Assembly (NCBI RefSeq): GCF_900114705.1
Contig: NZ_FOTW01000008.1
Location: 62,001-126,000, forward strand
DNA from: Rugamonas rubra
GTDB lineage: Bacteria; Pseudomonadota; Gammaproteobacteria; Burkholderiales; Burkholderiaceae_D
Direction of reading: 5' to 3'
Length of the DNA stretch: 64,000 bases
In this document: piece after piece, positions 41,652 through 52,216 of the stretch
Layout of the letters: every line of letters begins with the position of its first letter
Numbering within the stretch: position 1 is the stretch's first letter
The notes under the pieces: model-generated
The model's input: only the letters and a program-made list of their open reading frames with translations
Database searches by the model: none
What the model was told of the DNA's origin: nothing
Made by a program: the position numbers and the translations under genes

Positions 41652-42725
41652 ATGACTGATAAATTGAAACCCTTGCGCGAGCAGATCGACTCGATCGACG
41701 CGCAAATCCTCGACCTGCTGAACCGCCGCGCCAAGGTGGCGCAGGAAGTCGGCCACGTCAAGGCCGAGACCATGGCGCCGGTGTTCCGTCCCGAACGCGA
41801 GGCCCAGGTGCTGCGCGGCGTGGCCGAGCGCAATCCCGGCCCGATGGGCGACCACGAGGTGCAGACCATCTTCCGCGAGATCATGTCGGCCTGCCGCTCG
41901 CTGGAAAAGCGCGTCACCGTGGCCTACCTGGGCCCGGCCGGCACCTTCAGCGAGCAGGCCGTCTACCAGCAGTTCGGCAGCGCCGTCGAGGGCCTGCCCT
42001 GCGCCTCGATCGACGAGGTGTTCCGCGCCACCGAGGCCGGCACCGCCGACTTCGGCGTGGTGCCGGTGGAGAACTCCTCCGAGGGGGCCATCAACCGCAC
42101 GCTCGACCTGATGCTGCAAACCTCGCTGCTGATCAGCGGCGAGGTGTCGATCGCCGTGCACCACAGCCTGATGAGCAAGACCGGCAACATGGACGGCGTG
42201 ACGGTGATCTGCGCCCACTCGCAGGCGCTGGCGCAGTGCCAGGTGTGGCTCAACCTGAACTACCCGAACATCGAGCGGCGCGCCGTCGCCTCCAACGCCG
42301 AGGCGGCGCGCATGGCCAGCAAGGACGCCAGCATCGCCGCGATCGCCAGCGAAATGGCCGGCGAGCAGTACCAGCTGGGCGTGGTCAAGGCGCACATCCA
42401 GGACGACCCGCACAACCGCACCCGCTTCGCCATCGTCGGCCACCTGCAGACCAACCCGTCCGGCCAGGACCAGACCTCGCTGGTGCTGGCGGTGCCGAAC
42501 AAAGCCGGCGCCGTCTACCAGCTGCTGGCGCCGCTGGCCAAGCACGGCGTGTCGATGACCCGCTTCGAGTCGCGCCCGGCGCGCATCGGCACCTGGGAGT
42601 ACTACTTCTATGTCGACATCGAGGGCCACGTCCACGACGCCGCCGTGGCCCGAGCACTGGCCGAGCTGCAGGACAACGCCGCCTTCTTCAAAGTGCTGGG
42701 TTCCTACCCACTCAGCCTGACCTGA
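41652..42725 (+). CDS. pheA: Bifunctional chorismate mutase / prephenate dehydratase
   Basis: A 357-residue P-protein. The AroQ-type chorismate mutase is at 1-85 (LKPLREQIDSIDAQILDLLN, RRAKVAQEVGHVKAE), the dehydratase at about 95-270 (VAYLGPAGTFSEQAVYQQFG, DPHNRTRFAIVG with the TRF motif) and an ACT domain at about 282-350 (ESRPARIGTWEYYFYVD) for Phe feedback. It turns chorismate into phenylpyruvate. The ATG at 41652 matches family starts; the leader from serC is about 90 bases. No hisC-type aminotransferase is present between pheA and tyrA, unlike in some Burkholderiales. Confidence 0.96.
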   Translation: MTDKLKPLREQIDSIDAQILDLLNRRAKVAQEVGHVKAETMAPVFRPEREAQVLRGVAERNPGPMGDHEVQTIFREIMSACRSLEKRVTVAYLGPAGTFSEQAVYQQFGSAVEGLPCASIDEVFRATEAGTADFGVVPVENSSEGAINRTLDLMLQTSLLISGEVSIAVHHSLMSKTGNMDGVTVICAHSQALAQCQVWLNLNYPNIERRAVASNAEAARMASKDASIAAIASEMAGEQYQLGVVKAHIQDDPHNRTRFAIVGHLQTNPSGQDQTSLVLAVPNKAGAVYQLLAPLAKHGVSMTRFESRPARIGTWEYYFYVDIEGHVHDAAVARALAELQDNAAFFKVLGSYPLSLT

Positions 42726-42768
42726 CGGTCGGCCAGCGTGAACGGAATCGAGACGGGATGGAGACGGG

Positions 42769-43695
42769 ATGGAGAATAATGTGTTGAACAAGATCGTCAT
42801 TTGCGGCGTCGGCCTGATCGGCGGCTCCTTCGCGCTGGCGCTGCGCCGGGCCGGCGCGGTCGGCAGCGTGGTCGGTGTCGGCCGCTCGACGGCCGCGCTG
42901 GCGCGGGCGCGCGAGCTGGGCATCATCGACGCCGCCAGCGGCAACGCGCCGGCCGAGCTGGCCGCCGCGCTGGACGGCGCCGCGCTGGTGCTGCTGGCCG
43001 CGCCGGTGGCGCAGACCGAGGCCATCCTGGCCGCGCTGCGCCCGCACCTGCAAGCCGGCACGGTGGTCACCGACGCCGGCAGCACCAAGGGCGACGTGGT
43101 GGCGGCGGCCCGTCGCGCGCTGGGCGACAAGGTCGGCCAGTTCGTCCCCGGCCACCCGATCGCCGGGCGCGAATCGAACGGGCCGGACGCCGCCATCGTC
43201 GACCTCTACCAGGGCAAGAAGACGGTGCTGACGCCGCTGGCGGAAAACCGCGCCGAGGACGTCGAACGGGTCGCCGCCGCCTGGCGCGCCTGCGGCGCCA
43301 TCATCCACCAACTGACGCCGCAGGAACACGACAAGGTGTTCGCGGCGGTCAGCCACCTGCCGCACCTGCTGGCCTACGCCCTGGTCGACGACATCGCCAG
43401 GAAGCCGCACGCCGACCTGCTGTTCCAGTACGCCGCCAGCGGCTTCCGCGACTTCACCCGCATCGCCGGCTCATCGCCGGAGATGTGGCGCGACATCAGC
43501 CTGGCCAACCAGGCCGCGCTGTTGGCCGAGCTGGACGCCTACATGGCACAATTGACCGGCCTGCGCGCCAGCCTGGCGGCCGGCGACGGCGCCGCGCTGG
43601 CCGGCGTCTACAGCAACGCCCAGCGCGCCCGCCAGCAGTGGATCGAGGCGATCGAGGCGGCCGAGGCGCCGCAGTCCAAAGACCAAGCAGAATAA
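42769..43695 (+). CDS. tyrA: Prephenate dehydrogenase
   Basis: A 308-residue NAD(P)-dependent enzyme for tyrosine synthesis. The Rossmann motif is [20 protein letters not shown], and the catalytic His is in [40 protein letters not shown] and [20 protein letters not shown] are typical of TyrA. There is no chorismate mutase or ACT domain, so it is the monofunctional type. It starts 43 bases after pheA and ends 13 bases before aroA, clearly one operon. Confidence 0.95.
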   Translation: MENNVLNKIVICGVGLIGGSFALALRRAGAVGSVVGVGRSTAALARARELGIIDAASGNAPAELAAALDGAALVLLAAPVAQTEAILAALRPHLQAGTVVTDAGSTKGDVVAAARRALGDKVGQFVPGHPIAGRESNGPDAAIVDLYQGKKTVLTPLAENRAEDVERVAAAWRACGAIIHQLTPQEHDKVFAAVSHLPHLLAYALVDDIARKPHADLLFQYAASGFRDFTRIAGSSPEMWRDISLANQAALLAELDAYMAQLTGLRASLAAGDGAALAGVYSNAQRARQQWIEAIEAAEAPQSKDQAE

Positions 43696-43708
43696 AGGAA
43701 CACACGGC

Positions 43709-45067
43709 ATGACGCAGCACACAGCAAAGCACTACCCGCAGCATATCGACCTCCATCCCGTGATGCACGTGCAGGGCACGGTGCGCCTGCCCGGCTCGAA
43801 GAGCATCTCCAACCGCATCCTGCTGCTGGCCGCGCTGGCCAAGGGCGAGACCAAAATCATCGACCTGCTGGCCTCGGACGACACGCTGGTGATGCTGGGC
43901 GCGCTGCGCGCGCTCGGCGTCGACTGGCGCCAGGAGGAGCAGAAGGACCCGCACACGCTGCACCAGGTGCACCACGTCAAAGGCTGCGGCGGCGAGCTGC
44001 CCAACAAGAAGGCCGACCTGTTCATGGGCAACGCCGGCACGGCGATCCGTCCGTTGACGGCGGCGCTGGCGGTGATCGGCGGCGACTACACACTGCACGG
44101 CGTGGCGCGCATGCACGAACGGCCCATCGGCGACCTGGTCGACGCCCTCAACGAGGTCGGCGCCCACATCAGCTACACCGGCCAGCCGGGCTTTCCGCCG
44201 CTGCACATCCGCAGCGGCCAGTTCAAGGCCGAGCGCCTGTCGGTGCGCGGCAACGTGTCGAGCCAGTTCCTCACCGCGCTGCTGATGGTGGCGCCGCTGA
44301 TGGCGCGCGAGCACGCCGTCTCGATCGACGTGGTCGGCGAGTTGATCTCCAAGCCCTACATCGAAATCACGCTGAACCTGATGCGCCGCTTCGGCGTGCA
44401 GGTCGAGCAGGACGGCTGGCAGTCGTTCACCGTGCAACCGGGCCAGCAGTACCAGAGCCCGGGCACCATCCACGTCGAGGGCGACGCCTCGTCGGCGTCC
44501 TACTTCCTGGCCGCCGGCGCCATCGCCGGCGGCCCGGTGCGGGTCGAGGGCGTCGGCCGCGACAGCATCCAGGGCGACGTGCGCTTCGTCGCCGCGCTGG
44601 AACTGATGGGCGCCACCATCAGCATGGGCGACAACTGGATCGAGGCCAGCTCGAACGGCAAGCTCAAACCCATCGACGCCGACTTCAACCACATTCCCGA
44701 CGCCGCCATGACCATCGCCATCGCCGCGCTGTACGCCGACGGCACCAGCACGCTGCGCAACATCGCCAGCTGGCGCGTCAAGGAGACCGACCGCATCGCC
44801 GCCATGGCCACCGAGCTGCGCAAGCTGGGCGCCGAGGTGGAGGAGGGCGCCGACTACCTGCGCGTGACGCCGCCGGCCGTGATCGCCGCCGCCACCATCG
44901 ACACCTACGACGACCACCGCATGGCGATGTGCTTCTCGCTGGCCTCGCTGGACGGCGCGGCGCGGCGCGGCAACACCATGCGCATCAACGATCCGAAATG
45001 CGTGGCCAAGACCTTCCCCGACTATTTCGCCGCCTTCGCCGGCATCGCCCACGACCAGCTGATTTGA
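43709..45067 (+). CDS. aroA: 3-phosphoshikimate 1-carboxyvinyltransferase (EPSP synthase, class I)
   Basis: A 452-residue enzyme with [18 protein letters not shown] near the N-terminus, [20 protein letters not shown] in the PEP/glyphosate site, and [19 protein letters not shown] and [20 protein letters not shown] further on. The GNAGTAxRP form belongs to glyphosate-sensitive class I enzymes. It makes EPSP from shikimate-3-phosphate and PEP, upstream of chorismate, so it belongs with pheA and tyrA in the same transcript. Length is slightly longer than E. coli AroA owing to a short insertion after [20 protein letters not shown]. Confidence 0.96.
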   Translation: MTQHTAKHYPQHIDLHPVMHVQGTVRLPGSKSISNRILLLAALAKGETKIIDLLASDDTLVMLGALRALGVDWRQEEQKDPHTLHQVHHVKGCGGELPNKKADLFMGNAGTAIRPLTAALAVIGGDYTLHGVARMHERPIGDLVDALNEVGAHISYTGQPGFPPLHIRSGQFKAERLSVRGNVSSQFLTALLMVAPLMAREHAVSIDVVGELISKPYIEITLNLMRRFGVQVEQDGWQSFTVQPGQQYQSPGTIHVEGDASSASYFLAAGAIAGGPVRVEGVGRDSIQGDVRFVAALELMGATISMGDNWIEASSNGKLKPIDADFNHIPDAAMTIAIAALYADGTSTLRNIASWRVKETDRIAAMATELRKLGAEVEEGADYLRVTPPAVIAAATIDTYDDHRMAMCFSLASLDGAARRGNTMRINDPKCVAKTFPDYFAAFAGIAHDQLI

Positions 45068-45090
45068 GCTGGCCCCGGCGGAGTCGGCCC

Positions 45091-45144
45091 CAGGGTCAGA
45101 CTCCAGGGTCAGACTCCAGGGTCAGACCCTAGGGTCTGACCCTT
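45091..45144. repeat. GGGTCTGACCC-family repeat cluster between aroA and cmk
   Basis: CAGGGTCAGACTC is repeated in tandem (45091-45103, 45104-45116) and followed by a perfect 26-base palindrome (45118-45143) of AGGGTCAGACCCT and its complement. It lies within an otherwise continuous plus-strand gene run, so it may divide aroA from cmk transcription. Confidence 0.85.
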
Positions 45145-45211
45145 AAAGTCCGCAGCTGACAGTCCGCCGCGCCACCGTGCTATTGTTTCCCATTAACACT
45201 GAAATTTTCAT

Positions 45212-45883
45212 ATGTCGACCCACTCCATCCCAGTCATCGCCATCGACGGCCCCACCGCATCCGGCAAGGGCACCGTCGCGCACCGCGTCGCCGATAAGCT
45301 CGGCTTCCACTACCTGGACTCGGGCGCGCTGTACCGCCTGACCGCGCTGTCGGCGCTGCGCCGCGGCACCGACCTGGCCGACGAGCACGCCCTGGCCAAG
45401 CTGGCCGAGCACCTGCCGTGCAGCTTCACCGGCGGCAACGTCATCCTGTCGCACGAGAACGTCAGCGACGCCATCCGCGCCGAACTGGTCGGCAACACCG
45501 CCTCGAAGATCGCCGCGCTGCCCTCGGTGCGCCACGCCCTGGTCGGCCTGCAACTGGGCTTCCGCAAGGCGCCCGGCCTGGTCGCCGACGGCCGCGACAT
45601 GGGCACGGTGATCTTCCCGCACGCCCCGCTGAAAGTGTTTTTGACCGCCAGCGTGGCGGCGCGCGCCGAACGCCGATATAAGCAATTGATTGACAAGGGA
45701 ATTCCTGCTAATATGGAAGACCTTCTGATGGATTTGCAAGCGCGCGACGATCGCGATACGCACCGGGCGATAGCCCCGCTGGTCCCGGCAGAGGGTGCCC
45801 ATGTGCTCGATACCTCGCACATGAACGCCGACCAAGCGGTCGACGAGGTGCTCAAATGGTATGCGGCGGCGATGAAATCGTAG
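45212..45883 (+). CDS. cmk: Cytidylate kinase
   Basis: A 223-residue P-loop kinase: [20 protein letters not shown] (Walker A at about 13-21), [20 protein letters not shown] (CMP-binding region), [20 protein letters not shown] and [16 protein letters not shown] (lid and Arg residues). It phosphorylates CMP and dCMP. The order aroA-cmk-rpsA is conserved widely in proteobacteria. The P-loop is GPTASGKG rather than the more common GPSGSGKG, still within the Walker consensus. Confidence 0.96.
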   Translation: MSTHSIPVIAIDGPTASGKGTVAHRVADKLGFHYLDSGALYRLTALSALRRGTDLADEHALAKLAEHLPCSFTGGNVILSHENVSDAIRAELVGNTASKIAALPSVRHALVGLQLGFRKAPGLVADGRDMGTVIFPHAPLKVFLTASVAARAERRYKQLIDKGIPANMEDLLMDLQARDDRDTHRAIAPLVPAEGAHVLDTSHMNADQAVDEVLKWYAAAMKS

Positions 45884-46068
45884 GCTGCGCGGCAAAGAAT
45901 TCAGAAGTGAATGTAGTAAAAAACAGCAGCAAAAGCAGTAAAAATGGTACGTGTTAGTGCCATTGCGGTGCCCAAGACGGGCCTGTGCTCGTCACGGGTG
46001 TGTCAAAACCCTAACCCAGTTTAAGTCGCGTTGTGCGAACTCTGCTGGCTAACCATGTGTGAACCCCT
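45884..46068 (+). promoter_or_regulatory. rpsA leader region
   Basis: 185 bases of low-GC DNA with A-rich tracts (GTAAAAAACAGCAGCAAAAG) before rpsA. There is no good Shine-Dalgarno before the ATG (GAACCCCT), as is known for rpsA in E. coli, where the structured leader gives both high translation and S1 autoregulation. The same scheme is likely here. Confidence 0.5.
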
Positions 46069-47772
46069 ATGTCTACAGCTACCACCTCCGGTATGGAAAG
46101 TTTTGCAGCGCTCTTCGAAGAGTCGTTGTCCCGTCAAGATATGCGCTCCGGCGAAGTTATCTCCGCTGAAGTCGTGCGTCTCGATCACAATTTCGTGATC
46201 GTTAACGCTGGTCTGAAATCGGAAGCTTTCATCCCTGTTGAAGAATTCAAGAATGACCACGGCGAACTGGAAGTCAAAGTTGGCGATTTCGTTTCCGTGG
46301 CCATCGAATCGCTCGAAAACGGTTTCGGCGATACCATCCTGTCGCGCGACAAAGCCAAGCGTCTGGCCTCGTGGCTGGCACTGGAAAAAGCCATGGAATC
46401 GGGCGAGATCGTCGTCGGTACCGTCAATGGCAAAGTCAAGGGCGGCCTGACCGTTCTGACCAACGGCATCCGCGCCTTCCTGCCGGGTTCGCTGGTCGAC
46501 ACCCGTCCGGTCAAGGACACCACCCCGTTCGAAGGCAAGACCCTCGAATTCAAGGTCATCAAACTGGACCGCAAGCGTAACAACGTGGTTCTGTCGCGTC
46601 GCGCCGTCATCGAAGCTTCGATGGGCGAAGAGCGTCAGAAACTGATGGAAACGCTGAAAGAAGGCACCGTGGTTACCGGCGTCGTCAAGAACATCACCGA
46701 CTACGGCGCCTTCGTCGACCTGGGCGGCATCGATGGCCTGCTGCACATCACCGATCTGGCATGGCGTCGTGTGCGTCACCCGTCGGAAGTGCTGACCGTC
46801 GGCCAAGAAATCACCGCCAAAGTCCTGAAGTACGATCAGGAAAAGAACCGTGTTTCGCTGGGCGTGAAGCAACTGGGCGACGATCCTTGGACCGGTCTGT
46901 CCCGTCGTTACCCACAAAGCACCCGTCTGTTCGGTAAAGTAACGAACCTGACCGACTACGGCGCCTTCGTTGAAGTCGAGCAGGGTATCGAAGGTCTGGT
47001 CCACGTTTCCGAAATGGATTGGACCAACAAGAACGTCGCTCCGAACAAAGTCGTCCAACTGGGCGATGAAGTTGAAGTGATGGTTCTGGAGATCGACGAA
47101 GAGCGTCGCCGTATCTCGCTGGGCATGAAGCAGTGCAAAGCGAACCCATGGGACGACTTCGGCGTCACCCACAAGAAGGGCGATAAAGTCCGCGGCGCGA
47201 TCAAATCGATCACCGACTTCGGCGTCTTCATCGGCCTGGCCGGCAACATCGACGGCCTGGTTCACCTGTCCGACCTGTCGTGGACCGAGACCGGCGAAGA
47301 AGCCGTCCGTCGCTTCAAGAAGGGTGACGAGCTGGAAGCCATCGTTCTGGCCATCGACGTCGAGCGCGAGCGCGTTTCCCTGGGCGTCAAGCAACTGGAA
47401 GGCGATCCATTCAACAACTTCGCAGCGATGAACGACAAAGGCGCCCTGGTCACGGGTACCGTCAAGTCGGTGGAGCCAAAAGGCGCCGTCATCCAACTGT
47501 CCGAAGAAGTCGAAGGCTACCTGCGCGCTTCCGAAATCTCCCGCGACCGCGTGGAAGATGCCGGTACGCACCTGAAGGTCGGCGACTCCGTCGAAGCCCT
47601 GGTCATCAACATCGACCGCAAAGCTCGCAGCATCCAGCTGTCGATCAAAGCGAAAGACAACGTCGAGACCCAGGAAGCGATGCAGAAAATGGCCGCTACC
47701 GACAACAACGCAGCTTCGGGCACCACCAGCCTGGGCGCGCTGTTGAAAGCCAAGTTCGACAACAAGAACTAA
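46069..47772 (+). CDS. rpsA: 30S ribosomal protein S1
   Basis: A 567-residue protein with six S1 OB-fold repeats. The first two bind the ribosome through S2; the others bind mRNA (typical repeat: [26 protein letters not shown], then [20 protein letters not shown]). It starts [21 protein letters not shown]1 brings mRNAs with weak Shine-Dalgarno sequences to the ribosome. Codon use differs sharply from the neighbours (more T- and A-ending codons such as GTT, CGT, GAA), as expected for a very highly expressed gene. ihfB follows after 16 bases. Confidence 0.97.
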   Translation: MSTATTSGMESFAALFEESLSRQDMRSGEVISAEVVRLDHNFVIVNAGLKSEAFIPVEEFKNDHGELEVKVGDFVSVAIESLENGFGDTILSRDKAKRLASWLALEKAMESGEIVVGTVNGKVKGGLTVLTNGIRAFLPGSLVDTRPVKDTTPFEGKTLEFKVIKLDRKRNNVVLSRRAVIEASMGEERQKLMETLKEGTVVTGVVKNITDYGAFVDLGGIDGLLHITDLAWRRVRHPSEVLTVGQEITAKVLKYDQEKNRVSLGVKQLGDDPWTGLSRRYPQSTRLFGKVTNLTDYGAFVEVEQGIEGLVHVSEMDWTNKNVAPNKVVQLGDEVEVMVLEIDEERRRISLGMKQCKANPWDDFGVTHKKGDKVRGAIKSITDFGVFIGLAGNIDGLVHLSDLSWTETGEEAVRRFKKGDELEAIVLAIDVERERVSLGVKQLEGDPFNNFAAMNDKGALVTGTVKSVEPKGAVIQLSEEVEGYLRASEISRDRVEDAGTHLKVGDSVEALVINIDRKARSIQLSIKAKDNVETQEAMQKMAATDNNAASGTTSLGALLKAKFDNKN

Positions 47773-47788
47773 TATCGGTATTCAGTAG

Positions 47789-48094
47789 ATGACCAAGTCC
47801 GAGTTGATCAACCGCCTGGCTGAGCGCTATTCTCAGCTGGTGGCCAAGGATGCGGAGTACGCCGTCAAGACGATTCTCGACGCGATGACCAACGCCCTGG
47901 CGACCGGTCAACGCATCGAGATCCGCGGTTTTGGCAGCTTTGCTCTGAATAGCCGGCCGCCGCGCATCGGACGCAATCCGAAGTCGGGCGACAAGGTGAT
48001 GGTGCCGGAAAAACGGGTGCCGCACTTCAAGCCGGGCAAGCAATTGCGCGAGCGGGTCGACGCGATGGTCGGGCAACCGATCATCGAGGACTGA
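47789..48094 (+). CDS. ihfB: Integration host factor subunit beta
   Basis: A 101-residue DNABII-family protein: [44 protein letters not shown] with the DNA-intercalating Pro in the beta-arm, and [16 protein letters not shown] is a heterodimer with IhfA (elsewhere) that bends DNA sharply for recombination, replication and transcription. Position directly after rpsA is conserved and identifies it as the beta subunit rather than HU. The gene ends in a strong terminator. Confidence 0.96.
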   Translation: MTKSELINRLAERYSQLVAKDAEYAVKTILDAMTNALATGQRIEIRGFGSFALNSRPPRIGRNPKSGDKVMVPEKRVPHFKPGKQLRERVDAMVGQPIIED

Positions 48095-48114
48095 AGCGTC
48101 TACCACCGATGGAT

Positions 48115-48148
48115 GTAAAAAAGCGGCGTCCCTGGATGCCGCTTTTTT
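48115..48148 (+). terminator. Intrinsic terminator of rpsA-ihfB
   Basis: Arms around AAGCGGCGTCC (to 48131) and GGATGCCGCTT (from 48134) form a long stem with one wobble and a loop of two to four, followed by seven T (48143-48149). It lies 20 bases after the ihfB stop. Confidence 0.88.
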
Positions 48149-48232
48149 TGTTCCCGTCGGGGATTTTTTTGAAGTATTTGCTTTCTTGTGCGACACTGGC
48201 GCACTCTGAAATACCGAACAGGAACCAAGCAG

Positions 48233-48538
48233 ATGAAATTTCTTTCCACAATCGTTGGATTCGTTCTCTTCGTTTTGTTTTTTGGTTTTGCCCTGAAAAA
48301 CACGCAGGAAGTCGATCTGCGCTTTTTCCTCAACTATGAGCTGCGCGGCCCCCTGGTGCTGATGCTGCTGGGCTTCTTTGCGGCCGGCGCCACCCTCGGC
48401 GTGCTGGCGCTCACGCCCACCGTGTTCCGCCACCGGCGCGAAGCGAACAAACAAAAATCCACCATCCACACGCTGCAATCGACGGCGCAGCAGGGCAGCA
48501 GCCCGCCGCAGCCGGACAGCGTCAACACGCAGCAGTAA
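48233..48538 (+). CDS. lapA: Lipopolysaccharide assembly protein LapA
   Basis: A 101-residue inner-membrane protein starting MKFLSTIVGFVLFVLFFGFA, with a second hydrophobic helix (GPLVLMLLGFFAAGATLGVL) and a hydrophilic tail rich in Gln/Ser. The two helices around KNTQEVDLRFFLNYEL are the LapA (DUF1049) signature. LapA works with LapB to regulate LpxC turnover and LPS assembly. AGGAA about eight bases upstream supports the ATG. It is followed 36 bases later by lapB. Confidence 0.92.
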   Translation: MKFLSTIVGFVLFVLFFGFALKNTQEVDLRFFLNYELRGPLVLMLLGFFAAGATLGVLALTPTVFRHRREANKQKSTIHTLQSTAQQGSSPPQPDSVNTQQ

Positions 48539-48574
48539 TGCCGCCCGCAAGCCAACAACAACAACAAGCACAGC

Positions 48575-49750
48575 ATGGAATTTGAACTCTGGTGGTTATT
48601 GGGTATCCCGGTCTTTTTCGGACTGGGCTGGATCGCCGCGCGGGTCGACATCCGCCAACTGGTGTCCGAGTCGCGCACCCTGCCGCGCGGCTATTTCAAG
48701 GGCCTGAACTTCCTGCTCAACGAGCAGCCCGACAAGGCCATCGACGCCTTCATCGAGATCGTCAAACTGGACCCGGAGACGGCCGACATGCACTTCGCGC
48801 TGGGCAACCTGTTCCGCCGCCGTGGCGAGACCGAGCGCGCCATCCGCGTCCACCAGAACCTGCTGGCGCGGCCCGACCTGCCGCAGGAGCAGAAGGAGCA
48901 CGCCGAATACGAACTGGGCATGGACTACCTGAAGGCCGGCCTGCTCGACCGCGCCGAGGAGACCTTCAACCGCCTGACCGGCAGCCAGTACGCGGTGCAG
49001 GCGCGCCGCGCGCTGTTGGAGATCTTCCAGCGCGAGAAGGAATGGCCGCGCGCCATCGAGGCGGCGCTGGGCCTGCAGGAGGCCGGCGCCGGCTCGCGCC
49101 AGAAGGAAGTGGCGCAGTTCTATTGCGAACTGGCGCAGGACGCGCTGGTCCACCTGCATCCCGAGCAGGCCTTGCCGCTGCTGGAGAAGTCGCTGCAGGT
49201 CGACCGCACCAACGTGCGCGCCACCATGCTGGTGGGCGACGCCCAGCTGGCCCAGGGCGACGTCGAGGGCGCGCTGCTCAGCTGGCGCCGCGTCGAGCAG
49301 CAGAGCGTGCCGCACGTGGCCCTGGTGGCGCAGCGCCTGATGGACGGCTACCGCAAGGTCGGCCGGCCGCAGGAGGGCGTCAACCTGCTCAAATCGTATC
49401 TGGAACAGGCCTCGTCGATCGACCTGATCGAGGTGGTGTTCAAGGCCGTGCTGGAGCTCGACGGCGTCGAGGCGGCCAAGCAGCTGGTCAGCGCCGAGCT
49501 GCGCCGCACGCCGACCCTGCTCGGCCTCGACAAGCTGCTCGAGGCGCGCATGATGGACGCGCCGGCGGCGCTGGTGTCCGAGCTGTCGATGGTGAAGAAC
49601 CTGGTGCACGGCTACACCCAGAAGCTGGCGCGCTACCAGTGCAGCCACTGCGGCTTCAAGGCACGCCAGTTCTATTGGCAGTGTCCCGGCTGCAGCCGCT
49701 GGGAGACCTACCCGCCGCGCCGCACCGAAGAACTCAACGTGATGAATTAA
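48575..49750 (+). CDS. lapB: Lipopolysaccharide assembly protein LapB (YciM)
   Basis: A 391-residue protein: an N-terminal membrane helix ([25 protein letters not shown]), about nine TPR-type repeats (for example [32 protein letters not shown]) and a C-terminal rubredoxin-type metal site with [18 protein letters not shown]. LapB serves as an adaptor that delivers LpxC to the FtsH protease and couples this to LPS transport. The metal-site Cys residues (two CxxC pairs) are intact. Length and layout match the E. coli protein. It is cotranscribed with lapA. Confidence 0.95.
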   Translation: MEFELWWLLGIPVFFGLGWIAARVDIRQLVSESRTLPRGYFKGLNFLLNEQPDKAIDAFIEIVKLDPETADMHFALGNLFRRRGETERAIRVHQNLLARPDLPQEQKEHAEYELGMDYLKAGLLDRAEETFNRLTGSQYAVQARRALLEIFQREKEWPRAIEAALGLQEAGAGSRQKEVAQFYCELAQDALVHLHPEQALPLLEKSLQVDRTNVRATMLVGDAQLAQGDVEGALLSWRRVEQQSVPHVALVAQRLMDGYRKVGRPQEGVNLLKSYLEQASSIDLIEVVFKAVLELDGVEAAKQLVSAELRRTPTLLGLDKLLEARMMDAPAALVSELSMVKNLVHGYTQKLARYQCSHCGFKARQFYWQCPGCSRWETYPPRRTEELNVMN

Positions 49751-49823
49751 CCCGACCCCGGAAGCGGCCGGCGCCAGCGCGCCGCCGGGCCGGGGTTTGC
49801 AACCAAGTAGGCGGAACACACAC

Positions 49824-51191
49824 ATGAAAATCACCATTATTGGCACCGGCTATGTAGGCCTGGTGACCGGCGCCTGCCTGGCCGAGCTGGGCAACGACGT
49901 CTTCTGCCTCGACGTCGACGAAAGGAAAATCGCCATGCTCAACGCCGGCGGCATCCCGATCCACGAGCCGGGCCTGGAGGAGGTGGTGGCGCGCAACCGC
50001 GCCGCCGGCCGCCTGCAGTTCTCCACCGACATCGCCGCCTCGGTGGCGCACGGCACCCTGCAATTCATCGCCGTCGGCACGCCGCCCGACGAGGACGGCT
50101 CGGCCGACCTGCAGTACGTGCTGGCCGCCGCCAAGAGCATCGGCCGCCACATGACCGAGTTCAAGGTCATCGTCGACAAGTCCACCGTGCCGGTCGGCAC
50201 GGCCGACCGCGTCAAGGCCGCCGTGCAGGCCGAGCTGGACGCGCGCGCCGAGGGCGCCAAGTTCTCCGTCGTCTCCAACCCCGAGTTCCTCAAGGAGGGC
50301 GCGGCGGTCGAGGACTTCATGCGGCCCGACCGCATCGTCATCGGCTGCGACAGCAGCGCCGAAGGCTCGCGTGCCCACGGCCTGATGAAGAAGCTGTACA
50401 TGCCCTTCAACCGCAACCACGAGCGCACCTTCTGGATGGACGTGCGCTCGGCCGAGTTCACCAAGTACGCCGCCAACGCCATGCTGGCCACCCGCATCTC
50501 GTTCATGAACGAGCTGGCCAACCTGGCCGACCAGGTCGGCGCCGACATCGAGGCGGTACGCCACGGCATCGGCTCCGATCCACGCATCGGCCACAGCTTC
50601 CTCTACGCCGGCGCCGGCTACGGCGGCTCCTGCTTCCCGAAGGACGTGCAGGCGCTCGAACGCACCGCGCGCCAGTACGACCAGGACCTGCTGATCCTGC
50701 GCGCCGTCGAGGCGGTCAACGACAAGCAGAAGCTGGTGCTGGGCCAGAAGGTGGCCAAGCGCTTCGGCGCCGATTTGAGCGGCAAGCACTTCGCCGTCTG
50801 GGGCCTGGCCTTCAAGCCGAACACCGACGACATGCGCGAGGCGCCGGCCCGCGTGCTGCTCAAGCAGCTGCTCGACGGCGGCGCCACGGTCGCGGTGTAC
50901 GACCCGGTCGCCATGGCCGAGGCCAAGCGCGTGTTGGCGCTCGACTTCGACGCCGAGCAGCTGGCCCGCGTCCGCTTCGCCAGCAGCCCGATGGACACCT
51001 TGACCGGCGCCGAGGCGCTGGTCATCGTCACCGAATGGAAGGCCTTCCGCAGCCCGGACTTCGACCGCATCAAGGCGGCCTTGAAGCAGGCCGTGATCTT
51101 CGACGGCCGCAACCTGTTCGAGCCGCAGGTGATGGCCGAGGCGGGCTTCGAGTACCACGGCATCGGCCGTTCCGTCTTGACCCGCAGCTGA
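49824..51191 (+). CDS. ugd: UDP-glucose 6-dehydrogenase
   Basis: A 455-residue enzyme: N-terminal NAD-binding domain ([20 protein letters not shown]), central helix, and C-terminal UDP-binding domain ([20 protein letters not shown]). The catalytic Cys270 is in [16 protein letters not shown]. It oxidises UDP-glucose to UDP-glucuronate for capsule, exopolysaccharide or lipid A decoration. Position between lapB and hldE, amid envelope genes, is usual for this group. Cotranscription with hldE is likely (gap nine bases). Confidence 0.95.
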   Translation: MKITIIGTGYVGLVTGACLAELGNDVFCLDVDERKIAMLNAGGIPIHEPGLEEVVARNRAAGRLQFSTDIAASVAHGTLQFIAVGTPPDEDGSADLQYVLAAAKSIGRHMTEFKVIVDKSTVPVGTADRVKAAVQAELDARAEGAKFSVVSNPEFLKEGAAVEDFMRPDRIVIGCDSSAEGSRAHGLMKKLYMPFNRNHERTFWMDVRSAEFTKYAANAMLATRISFMNELANLADQVGADIEAVRHGIGSDPRIGHSFLYAGAGYGGSCFPKDVQALERTARQYDQDLLILRAVEAVNDKQKLVLGQKVAKRFGADLSGKHFAVWGLAFKPNTDDMREAPARVLLKQLLDGGATVAVYDPVAMAEAKRVLALDFDAEQLARVRFASSPMDTLTGAEALVIVTEWKAFRSPDFDRIKAALKQAVIFDGRNLFEPQVMAEAGFEYHGIGRSVLTRS

Positions 51192-51200
51192 GAGGACGCC

Positions 51201-52145
51201 ATGCCTAACACCCTGACCCAATTCACCGCGCCGGCGCTCGACCAGGTGCGCATCCTGGTGGTCGGCGACGTCATGCTGGACCGCTACTGGTTCGGCGAGG
51301 TGGCCCGCATCTCGCCCGAGGCGCCGGTGCCGATCGTGCGCGTCGAGCGGCGCGAGGCGCGCCTGGGCGGCGCCGCCAACGTGGCGCGCAACGCCGCCGC
51401 GCTGGGCGCCCACGCCGGCCTGCTCGGCGTGGTCGGCAACGACGAGGCCGGCGACGAGGTCGAACGGCTGCTCGCCGGCGGCGGCATCCACAGCTACCTG
51501 AAGCGCGACGAGGCCATCTCCACCATCATCAAGCTGCGCGTCATCGGCCGCCAGCAGCAGATGCTGCGCATCGACTTCGAGGAGGCGCCGACCGACACCG
51601 TGCTGCGCGACAAGCTGATGCAGTTCAAGGCGCTGCTGCCGGACTACGACGTGATCGTGCTGTCGGACTACGCCAAGGGCAGCCTGGTCAACGTGGCCGA
51701 CATGATCGCCTCGGCGCGCGCCGCCGGCAAGATCGTCATGGTCGACCCGAAGGGCGACGACTTCGGCCGCTACGCCGGTGCCACCATGCTGACGCCGAAC
51801 AAGTCGGAGCTGCGCCGCGTGGTCGGCGGCTGGGGCAACGAGGAGCAGCTGACCGCCAAGGCGCAGCAGATGCGCCGCGAGCTCCAGCTCGACGCGCTGT
51901 TGCTGACCCGCTCGGAGGAGGGCATGACCCTGTACACCGAGCACGAGATCTTCCACATGCCGGCCGACGCGCGCGAGGTGTTCGACGTCTCCGGCGCCGG
52001 CGACACGGTGATCGCCACCATGGCCGCCATGCTGGGCGCCGGGCGCGACTGGCACGAGGCGGTGCAAACGGCCAACCGCGCCGGCGGCATCGTGGTCGGC
52101 AAGCTGGGCACGGCCACCGTCACGCGCGAGGAGTTGTTCGGCTAG
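51201..52145 (+). CDS. rfaE1: D-glycero-beta-D-manno-heptose-7-phosphate kinase (HldE kinase domain / RfaE1)
   Basis: A 314-residue ribokinase-family enzyme: ILVVGDVMLDRYWFGEVARI SPEAPVPI at the N-terminus, LGGAANVARNAAALGAHAGL for substrate binding, and DVSGAGDTVIATMAAML with the catalytic Asp. It makes heptose-1,7-bisphosphate for the LPS inner core. The C-terminal nucleotidyltransferase domain of E. coli HldE is absent, so this is the separate kinase form (HldA/RfaE1). Related genomes usually continue with hldD and cysM; here a cargo segment of toxin-antitoxin genes and comEA follows before cysM. Confidence 0.94.
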   Translation: MPNTLTQFTAPALDQVRILVVGDVMLDRYWFGEVARISPEAPVPIVRVERREARLGGAANVARNAAALGAHAGLLGVVGNDEAGDEVERLLAGGGIHSYLKRDEAISTIIKLRVIGRQQQMLRIDFEEAPTDTVLRDKLMQFKALLPDYDVIVLSDYAKGSLVNVADMIASARAAGKIVMVDPKGDDFGRYAGATMLTPNKSELRRVVGGWGNEEQLTAKAQQMRRELQLDALLLTRSEEGMTLYTEHEIFHMPADAREVFDVSGAGDTVIATMAAMLGAGRDWHEAVQTANRAGGIVVGKLGTATVTREELFG

Positions 52146-52216
52146 TCGACCGATGGAATGGACGGTGACGCCGTGGCGGCGCACCGTCCGTAAGAAGCGC
52201 CAACGGCGCTTTAGTT

